From Pseudorhizobium tarimense (GTDB lineage: Bacteria > Pseudomonadota > Alphaproteobacteria > Rhizobiales > Rhizobiaceae): 64,000 bases of DNA. The notes under the pieces are model-generated. The model had not been told where the DNA came from, ran no database searches, and worked only from the letters and a program-made list of their open reading frames with translations. This document shows, piece after piece, positions 55,660 to 64,000 of the stretch; the stretch's first letter is position 1; each line of letters begins with the position of its first letter. The position numbers were made by a program, and so were the translations under genes. The stretch lies in assembly GCF_022968135.1 (NCBI RefSeq), contig NZ_JALJRA010000012.1, positions 109,612 through 173,611 on the forward strand, read 5' to 3'.

Positions 55660-56696
55660 GCGCTCCTCCGTGCCCGATAAAGGATCGCGGCAAAGGCGGG
55701 CGCGCCGAAGAGGGCGGTGACGACGCCGATCGGCAGGATCTGCTGCGGAATGATGATGCGCGAGATGATGTCGGCGCCGATCATGAAGATCGCGCCGGCA
55801 AAGGCTGTGGCCGGCAGAAGCCGGGCATGGCCCGGCCCGACGACGAAGCGTGCGGCATGCGGGATCACTAGGCCGACGAAGCCTATCGCACCGACCATGC
55901 TTACCACGATCGCCGTCATGGCTGCCGTCGTGCCGAGCAGGATGACCTGCACGCGCGTGACGGAAATGCCGAGTGAGGCTGCGGCATCCTTTCCGAAGGC
56001 AAAGGCGTCAAGCGCCCGGACATGAGCCATGCAGACCAGGAAGCCGACCAGCGCCACCGGCGCCGAAAGGGAGACATCCGGCCAGCGCACGCCACTCAAG
56101 GAGCCGAGCAGCCAGAAGAGCACGCCGCGGGCCTGTTCGGCATTGGCCGAGGTGGTGACGATATAGGAGGTGATGGCATTGAAAAGCTGCGAGCCTGCGA
56201 CGCCGCACAGGATGATTCGCTCGCTGCTGCCGCCGGCACCGGCCGCCAGCAGGCCGACGAGCAGGAAGGCGACGGCAGCTCCGACAAAGGCGCCGGCGGA
56301 GAGTCCAAGTGCGCCGGAGCCCACGCCAAGGATCATAACGGAAACGGCGCCCGTGGATGCCCCGGCGGAGATGCCGAGGACATAGGGTTCGGCCAGCGGG
56401 TTGCGCAGCAGAGCCTGGAGGATGGCGCCACTGAGCGCGAGTGCTGCTCCCGCGCTGGCGGCGACCAGGGCGCGGCTGAGGCGATAGTCCCAGACGATGC
56501 CTTCATGGATGCGGCTGAGCTCGAAGCCGGTCCCGGCAAGGCGGTTGGCAACGGCCTTGCCGGTTGTCGCCAGCGGGATGGCCATCTCCCCGATTGAGAC
56601 TGCCAGGCTGACCATCAGCGCGAGAAGGAGGCTAGCGGCAAGGCAAAGCCCGGCCAGCGCCCACCAGGTCCAACACCTTGAAGCCACCTGCCTCAC
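55656..56696 (-). CDS. cbtK: FecCD-family ABC permease (CbtK-like)
   Basis: This 346-residue inner-membrane permease of the BtuC/FecC type has about ten helices. GAILQALLRNPLAEPYVLG (near 90-108), the GLSAGAFVGAAVAFL stretch and the end block VGLVIPHAARFVVGPGH, which forms the coupling region with the ATPase, are diagnostic. The start is GTG at 56696, sharing bases with the stop of the binding-protein gene. The substrate is inferred from the riboswitch, not from this sequence, since the FecCD family also moves ferric siderophores and heme. Confidence 0.86.
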   Translation of the reverse strand: MRQVASRCWTWWALAGLCLAASLLLALMVSLAVSIGEMAIPLATTGKAVANRLAGTGFELSRIHEGIVWDYRLSRALVAASAGAALALSGAILQALLRNPLAEPYVLGISAGASTGAVSVMILGVGSGALGLSAGAFVGAAVAFLLVGLLAAGAGGSSERIILCGVAGSQLFNAITSYIVTTSANAEQARGVLFWLLGSLSGVRWPDVSLSAPVALVGFLVCMAHVRALDAFAFGKDAAASLGISVTRVQVILLGTTAAMTAIVVSMVGAIGFVGLVIPHAARFVVGPGHARLLPATAFAGAIFMIGADIISRIIIPQQILPIGVVTALFGAPAFAAILYRARRSA

Positions 56697-57709
56697 CGGG
56701 AAAGACCGAAGGAAGCGATGCCGCGGGCCAGGATCTCGATCCCGTCAATCGTGCGGATCGTCGGGTTCATCGACTGCGCGTCCATCATCACGAAGTGCTT
56801 TTTGCGCACCGCGTCGAGTTCGCGCGTTACCGGATCCTGTTCCAGGAAGGCGACCTTCACTGCGGGATCATCGGCGGCATAGCGGCGGCGATCCATGGTA
56901 GCAATGACGATGACGGCCGGGTTTGCCTCCGCAATCGTTTCCCAGCCGACCAGCGGCCATTCCTCTTCGCTGGTCACGACGTTGGCCGCGCCGAGCGTCC
57001 TCAGGATATAGGCCGGTGCGCTGTTCTTGCCGGCGATAAAGGCATCGCCCTCCACGTCCTTGCTGGAGAACCAGAAGACGACCGGAGTGTCCTTGCCAGC
57101 CAGCCCGGCGACGGACGAGACGGCGGCGGCTTCACGGGCGCGAAGCTCGGCGATCAGACTGTCGCCACGCGACTTTACATCGAAGATCTCCGCCAGTTCG
57201 GCAATTTCACGATAGATGAGATCCATCGTGAACAGTTCCTTGCGGACGCCATCGCCGCCGTTGGTATTGCGCTTGGCGACGCAATCGGCGGGCGACACAT
57301 AGGTTTCGATGCCGAGGTCGGCGAACTGCTCGCGGCTGCCGACCGATCCCTGCGGCCCGATATGCCATTCGAACTCGGCGGCAACGAGGTCCGGCTCCTC
57401 GCCGACGACGGATTCAAAACTGGGATTATTGTCGGCAAGCCGCTTGATGCTACGAACTACTTCGGCATAGGCCGGCAGCACGGGTCCGACCCAGACGGCG
57501 GTGCCGACGATACGGTCGGCGAGGCCGAGGGAGAGAAGGATCTCGGTCATGCCCTGGCCGATCGAGACTACCTTTTGCGGGACGCTTTGGAAGGTCACGT
57601 CCCGGCCGCAATTGCTGAGCGTGAGAGGGTATTGGGTCTGGGCAGAGGCGGAGCCGGCGAGCGCGGCAAGCCCCGACGCCAAAGCAAGGATGGTTATGAA
57701 ACGGCGCAT
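56693..57709 (-). CDS. cbtJ: periplasmic substrate-binding protein (CbtJ-like)
   Basis: This 338-residue class III binding protein has a signal peptide (ITILALASGLAALAGSASA, about residues 5-23) and the two-lobe BtuF/FepB fold: VPQKVVSIGQGMTEILLSLGL in lobe one, a long linking helix near DLIYREIAELAEIFDVK, and PLVGWETIAEANPAVIVIA in lobe two. It would deliver cobalt, cobalamin or another metal chelate to the permease. The ATG at 57709 lies 177 bases downstream of the cobalamin riboswitch. No TonB receptor lies alongside, which favours a small, porin-permeable substrate such as cobalt. Confidence 0.83.
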   Translation of the reverse strand: MRRFITILALASGLAALAGSASAQTQYPLTLSNCGRDVTFQSVPQKVVSIGQGMTEILLSLGLADRIVGTAVWVGPVLPAYAEVVRSIKRLADNNPSFESVVGEEPDLVAAEFEWHIGPQGSVGSREQFADLGIETYVSPADCVAKRNTNGGDGVRKELFTMDLIYREIAELAEIFDVKSRGDSLIAELRAREAAAVSSVAGLAGKDTPVVFWFSSKDVEGDAFIAGKNSAPAYILRTLGAANVVTSEEEWPLVGWETIAEANPAVIVIATMDRRRYAADDPAVKVAFLEQDPVTRELDAVRKKHFVMMDAQSMNPTIRTIDGIEILARGIASFGLSR

Positions 57710-57885
57710 TGTTGAAATCTCGATTGGGGGAGGGAAAAGCGGATGCCACCAGGGCAGTGCCCATGCCGTGCCGCACAGCTATGGGCCGAGGGTCCAATCA
57801 AGACGGAGGAGGGCCTTGCGGCGCAGGTCAAACATGGCTGATCCTTTCCGGGCATCCCCGCCCGGCTGATTGGATTGTCGATTGA

Positions 57886-58078
57886 TGGCAGGTCTCCTGG
57901 CTCACGGTCGTCTGCCTCCCATCTGCCTTCCCGAGCAAAGGCTCAGTGGCATGGCGCATTCAGCGCCCAAGGATGGGTGGGCAAACCGCTTACAGTTGCG
58001 GGGGCAGCCGCGGCATCGGTGCTCTTGCAAGCCGCCTCACCGCGTTCCCTATTAATCCCTTCGGTACAACCTCGAGGA
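57886..58078 (-). promoter_or_regulatory. cobalamin riboswitch controlling the cbtJKL-like operon
   Basis: On the leftward strand the hallmark elements of an adenosylcobalamin aptamer occur in order: the AGGGAACGCGGTGA segment, the junction core GCTGCCCCCGCAACTGTAAG, the B12 box ATGCCACTG, the GGGAAGGC segment, and the closing GAGCCAGGAGACCTGCC. It lies 177 bases upstream of the binding-protein start. Bound cobalamin would be expected to shut off expression, so the operon is induced when B12 is scarce. Confidence 0.96.
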
Positions 58079-58090
58079 ACCATCGCGGAC

Positions 58091-58120
58091 AGCTAGCCGG
58101 AAACAAGACGTATCGTCAAG
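58091..58120 (-). promoter_or_regulatory. candidate sigma-70 promoter of the riboswitch transcript
   Basis: CTTGAC followed after 18 bases by CTAGCT on the leftward strand would start transcription at about 58085, a few bases before the riboswitch. A second CTTGAC lies 13 bases further upstream. An inverted repeat TCAC-N5-GTGA at 58170-58182 stands about 50 bases upstream of the -35 element and could bind a regulator. Confidence 0.45.
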
Positions 58121-58780
58121 CTGGCGCGTCAAGCGCCGATATCACGTGCGAAAATGATGTCATGATGTGTCACCTCATGTGATGTAATAACGTATCAAGT
58201 AGGTGCTTTCGCTTCTGCTGTCCAGCCCCTTCCTTAGTAGCCCGGATGTGGCATGACAGCCGACTCGCGGGGCGCCAGCGGCCTCTGTTGCTGCAGCCTC
58301 TACTGAAGTAATCTCCGGTCATGAGAACGTCGTAATCGACGTGGCTGAGCCAATGCGCTGCACGCAGCAGCACCCCGTCTTTTCCGCAGGACGCCACGGT
58401 TGATCCGCGTGCCGATGCAGATCCGTATCGTCTGGCTCTTCGCTCGACGAGAACATCAACCCCGTCGGACGCCTGTACTACTGCGCATCCACGATGATCT
58501 GTGCTCCAACGTCGCTGGCGCAGGAGACCGGGCTTGCTCTCGGCGCGCAAGCCGGGGAAAGGCGGCTGACGGAGGTCAACCGCTCGGGCGGCTTCGGGAA
58601 GGTGCGCCCGCCGCCCAAACCCCGCTCAACATGGTGCTCGAGGCGACACGAGCCCAAATCGTCCGGTCGCGCATCCTAGTGTACAGGGCTGATGGCCAAC
58701 TCTGACTTGCCGCCGGGAGCGCGCCCGGCGGCAAGTCGTAGCGGAAGGATACCCGTACCTCCAGCAGATCTCTTCCGCTC
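58121..58780. other. gene-free region upstream of clpB
   Basis: I find no supported gene in these 660 bases. Short open frames exist on both strands, for example near 58.4-58.7 kb, but with frame changes, no ribosome-binding sites and no family I can name; part may be an old gene remnant. The region contains a TCAC-N5-GTGA repeat (58170-58182) and a long perfect palindrome (58704-58737). Confidence 0.5.
58704..58737. repeat. perfect 14-bp inverted repeat upstream of clpB
   Basis: GACTTGCCGCCGGG pairs completely with CCCGGCGGCAAGTC around a 6-base loop. Neither strand has a T-run behind it, so it is not a textbook terminator. It lies 44 bases before the -35 of the heat-shock-like clpB promoter and could be an operator, a cruciform or a processed RNA end. 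Confidence 0.8.
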
Positions 58781-58809
58781 CTTTAAATCCCCAAAAACTT
58801 CTCCCATAT
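58781..58809 (+). promoter_or_regulatory. heat-shock (RpoH) type promoter for clpB
   Basis: CTTTAAA at 58781-58787 and CCCATAT at 58803-58809, 15 bases apart, match the CTTGAAA / CCCATNT heat-shock consensus with one mismatch in the -35. It gives a leader of about 100 bases before the clpB start. clpB is a classic RpoH target, which supports the call. Confidence 0.6.
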
Positions 58810-58917
58810 CTCGTTGCAACGCCGGTTGTTCCGGCGACGGGCTCGCCTTTGAGGGAGCTCAATCTCAATCATCGCTCCGTGCCTTACGAAGGGCGGGACG
58901 ATCCGTGGAGGTTAGAC

Positions 58918-61521
<2,604 letters not shown>

Positions 61522-61545
61522 CTTCGTTGACACAATGTGAAAACG

Positions 61546-61570
61546 AAATGGCGGCCGACGCCGCCATTTT
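61546..61570. terminator. bidirectional terminator between clpB and the M23 peptidase gene
   Basis: AAATGGCGGC and GCCGCCATTT form a perfect 10-bp stem with a 4-base loop; the flanks give A and T runs on opposite strands, so it can stop both clpB and the convergent peptidase transcript. It is the only clear shared terminator among the convergent pairs of this window. Confidence 0.85.
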
Positions 61571-61579
61571 CCGCTGGAA

Positions 61580-63514
61580 CTATCGGCTTGCCACTTCCGC
61601 CGGATCGCCGCCGCCGCCGAGAAGGGCATCGATGCGGCCACGCTCTTCCTTGAAGCGGGCAAGATTGTCGCCGGCCAACGATTTTCCGCCCGGCAGGCGG
61701 ATCTTCATCGGATCGACCTTGGTGCCGTTGACGATCAGCTCGTAGTGCAAATGTGCCCCGGTCGACTGACCGGTGGAGCCGACATAGCCGATCACCTGGC
61801 CTTGGGTGACCTTGGCGCCCGGCTTGATGCCCTTGGCGATGGCGCTCTGGTGGTTGTAGGAAGATTCATAGCCATTGGCGTGGCGGATGATCGTCTGGTT
61901 GCCGTAGCCGGAGGCCCAGCCGGCCGCTTCCACCACGCCGTTGCCGGATGCGATGATCGGCGTGCCGCGGGGGGCTGCCCAGTCCGTGCCGGTATGCATG
62001 CGCGAGAAGCCGAGAATAGGGTGGCGGCGCATGCCGAAGCCGGAGGTCATGCGGCCGTTTGGCACCGGGTTGCGCAGGAGGAACTGGCGGATCGACTTGC
62101 CCTCGGCATCAAAATAATCGACCGAGCCGTCCTCCGGGTTCTGGAAGCGGTAGAAGCGGGTGGTCGTGTCGCCGAAATGGGCGTTGACGTAGAGAAGCTC
62201 CGATTGCTCGGTTGCCTGTCCGCTCTCGTCCTGGACCGAGAAGAAAGCCTCGATCGCATCGCTTGGCTTCAACTGCGCCTGCAGGTCGACGCTGCTGGCG
62301 AGAAGCTTGACGAGAAGCCCCGTCATGTCCGTCGTCATGCCGTAGGAGAGGGCGGCGCGATAGATGCCGTCATAGACGCGCGGCAGCTCGCGACCGGACG
62401 CCACCTGCACCGGCTGTTCCTCGAAGGCACCGGCGACGGCATCCAGCATCGGCGGTTCTTCGGCATCGACGATGCGGCCACGGTCGTTGAGGGCGATCGT
62501 CACCTGGTGCTTGCCGCGCCGATAGACCGAGGCGCGCACCACCAGCACCATATCGCCCTGCTGCAGCACACCAATGCGCAAGACGTCACCGGGCAACAGC
62601 TTCGGCTCCTTCATTCGACTGGCGAGATGGCCGGCGATCTCGTCGGCCTTGCCTTCCGGATAGCCGACGTCTTTCAAGGCGGTCCCAACGTCTTTCTCCA
62701 TGCGGATCGGAATGACGTCGTCGGCATAGTCGCGGGTTTCCGGCGTCACCGGCTCTGCCGAGGTGACAGTCATGTTCTGCTCGACGATCCGGGCAGTGAG
62801 GCCAGCGGTCAGGTCGAGGCCGTCCTCCTCGGAGGAGAAACGGCGCGGATCGACATAATAGAGGGCGGAAAGCTGGGCATTGCCATCGGTCAGCACGGAG
62901 CCGTTGCTGCGTACGTTTTCTTCCACCTCCTCGAGCGTCATGGAAGACGCGTAAGGATAGCCGGCTGCCTTCTTCGGGAAGGGCAGGGCGCGCAGCGTCA
63001 CCTCGGATTCCACCTCGGATCCGTAGATGACGCCGGTGCTTGTCGGTGAGGAGGCTGGCTCCTCGCTGGAGGCGAAGATAGTGAGAGGGTCGAAGGCCGG
63101 GTAGTCTTCCTGGGCGACGTGGTTGGCTGCCAGGTTCATCTTTACATGAGCGAAGGGCCTGCGGCGGATCACCTCGCGCTGTCCCTCATGCACGACGGTG
63201 GAAACCTCCATGACCTTGCGGTCCGTCGGCATGGCGACGATGTTGCCGCCGAGAAGCCGGCCACCGCGGGTGACGTTGGTCGTCTCTTCCTGGGGCAGCG
63301 ATGCAGACGCCTCTGCCGGGATTGCCAGCTGCTGCCGTCCGTCGAGAGCGGCAAACAGTGCCACGCCCATCAGGATGGAGGAGGTGATACCGGTGAGAAA
63401 GGTGCCGGAAAGCCAGCGCAGCGAGATCTCGCGCCGATCGGGCGCCCGCCGGCCATCGGCCAGCAAGGGTGGCTCGTTGCCGAGCGATCGGATCGTGCTG
63501 CGGGCGTTGATCAT
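61580..63514 (-). CDS. M23 family membrane-anchored metallopeptidase
   Basis: This 644-residue periplasmic peptidoglycan hydrolase or activator has one membrane anchor at about 35-57, a long region without close domains, a LysM/OapA-like segment near 280-360, and a lysostaphin-type M23 domain at about 490-620. The zinc ligands are visible: His507 and Asp511 in HTGTDWAAP, and His588 and His590 in GAHLHYEL. It would cut peptide cross-links during growth or division. The start is uncertain; the ATG at 63514 fits the conserved anchor but has only a distant AGGGG. Confidence 0.9.
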   Translation of the reverse strand: MINARSTIRSLGNEPPLLADGRRAPDRREISLRWLSGTFLTGITSSILMGVALFAALDGRQQLAIPAEASASLPQEETTNVTRGGRLLGGNIVAMPTDRKVMEVSTVVHEGQREVIRRRPFAHVKMNLAANHVAQEDYPAFDPLTIFASSEEPASSPTSTGVIYGSEVESEVTLRALPFPKKAAGYPYASSMTLEEVEENVRSNGSVLTDGNAQLSALYYVDPRRFSSEEDGLDLTAGLTARIVEQNMTVTSAEPVTPETRDYADDVIPIRMEKDVGTALKDVGYPEGKADEIAGHLASRMKEPKLLPGDVLRIGVLQQGDMVLVVRASVYRRGKHQVTIALNDRGRIVDAEEPPMLDAVAGAFEEQPVQVASGRELPRVYDGIYRAALSYGMTTDMTGLLVKLLASSVDLQAQLKPSDAIEAFFSVQDESGQATEQSELLYVNAHFGDTTTRFYRFQNPEDGSVDYFDAEGKSIRQFLLRNPVPNGRMTSGFGMRRHPILGFSRMHTGTDWAAPRGTPIIASGNGVVEAAGWASGYGNQTIIRHANGYESSYNHQSAIAKGIKPGAKVTQGQVIGYVGSTGQSTGAHLHYELIVNGTKVDPMKIRLPGGKSLAGDNLARFKEERGRIDALLGGGGDPAEVASR

Positions 63515-64000
63515 GCCGTGTCTGACAGTCCCCTGATGCCCCTCTTGAACGGCCGACAGTATTGCGGCGGGAGCTTGGCTGAAACATGTGCCCTTTTTGC
63601 CACGGAGTGTCAAATCGGTGCAGCGGCTGATGCCGGCCCCCAACGGTGGCATCATCCGCTGAGGCTTAGACAGGAGAATTGTGAAAACACAGCGGCGCAT
63701 ACGCTCTGTTGCGCAAGTATTTGCAGCGTCCGCCCCCGCGCAGGCCGCCGGCGTCTCCGGTTGGGACGGGTGTGGATAGAGCCGACAACAGGGTCGGCGA
63801 TGGCTATGGCCCCTATATCAATTACGCATAAAGCCCGCTCCATATCGATGGGGCTGCCGGTCACATTCTGAGGACGCGCTTGAGGGTACGTCTTAGCGCG
63901 GGCAGGACGGTTCTAGGTGGTTCGGCGGGGCATTTCTGGAAATTACGCTTTCCGATCAGTATGTTGGTGAAAAACTAGGGTGCTTTTGCAAAAACCGTGT
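63515..64000. other. gene-free window end
   Basis: No gene is supported in this 486-base end. A GATGCC/GGCATC hairpin lies at about 63628-63652, and an AT-rich stretch near 63810-63835 may contain promoter elements. The 3' edge cuts whatever follows. Confidence 0.4.

Noticed and set aside
58400..58705. Possible gene upstream of clpB
   Set aside because: Frames on both strands are interrupted, no ribosome-binding site is present and I could not match any family; at most a very old remnant.
63652..63864. Short leftward open frame at the window end
   Set aside because: No recognisable domain or ribosome-binding site and biased Arg-rich composition, typical of chance frames in high-GC DNA.

Overview
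The window reads as chromosomal DNA of a Rhizobiales alphaproteobacterium, most likely Rhizobiaceae (Sinorhizobium/Ensifer, Rhizobium or Agrobacterium type). The evidence is the high G+C coding sequence, the lineage-typical families (CpdR, a TIGR02302-type giant membrane protein, DUF1178, DUF2125, DUF4167 and twin-transmembrane proteins), and the gene orders ftsE-ftsX, secA / peptidyl-prolyl isomerase / argJ-GNAT-mutT, and ubiG ... lysC-ptsP-prfA-prmC-DUF4167 ... clpB. I see no insertion sequence, phage, CRISPR array, rRNA or plasmid function. Most of the window is core housekeeping DNA.

Layout. 0-4.3 kb: cupin and glyoxalase II, a methyltransferase, then histidinol-phosphate aminotransferase and prephenate/arogenate dehydrogenase. 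4.3-11.2 kb: envelope and division genes (DUF2125, PlsC acyltransferase, YdcF-like protein, FtsX, FtsE), a membrane-anchored unknown, hypoxanthine phosphoribosyltransferase and the cell-cycle response regulator CpdR. 11.2-17.7 kb: a Gln-rich giant membrane protein, lysA with its lptM lipoprotein, and argH back-to-back with a TlpA-type thioredoxin. 17.7-22.9 kb: a leftward row of hbd, etfA, etfB, rhomboid protease, PduO-type cobalamin adenosyltransferase, a 65-residue twin-TM protein and an SDR oxidoreductase. 22.9-26.8 kb: YihY, GluQ, an AlkA-like glycosylase, an HNH protein, DsbB and tRNA-Leu(CAA).

27-32 kb: a broken Gly/Ser/Asn repeat secreted protein, an acyl-CoA synthetase, and a BioF2/GNAT-like protein coupled to a polysaccharide flippase. 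32-39.3 kb: secA, a parvulin, argJ, GNAT, mutT and a small Flp pilin. 39.3-46.5 kb: a methyltransferase, a decayed comF, grxC, a nitrilase-family amidase, DUF1178, a decayed DUF3291 gene, ubiG, a small Cys-rich protein, a frameshifted alpha/beta hydrolase and an SH3 protein. 46.7-53.4 kb: lysC, ptsP, prfA, prmC and DUF4167. 53.6-58.1 kb: a cobalamin-riboswitch-controlled metal/corrinoid ABC transporter (best match CbtJKL cobalt uptake) whose fourth, translationally coupled gene is a dead AztD-like metallochaperone. 58.9-63.5 kb: clpB behind a heat-shock-like promoter, then a large M23 peptidase.

Two patterns stand out. First, five genes (about 27.0, 40.3, 42.6, 44.9 and 53.6 kb) carry several frameshifts and/or stop codons each, while the long essential genes around them are intact. 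This looks like real decay of dispensable genes rather than uniform sequencing error. Second, convergent genes are packed stop-to-stop, three times sharing a 4-bp reciprocal stop, and only clpB/M23 has a clear shared terminator. Nothing here is certainly a new system. The most distinctive lead is the AztD-like gene sitting in a B12/cobalt-regulated operon.
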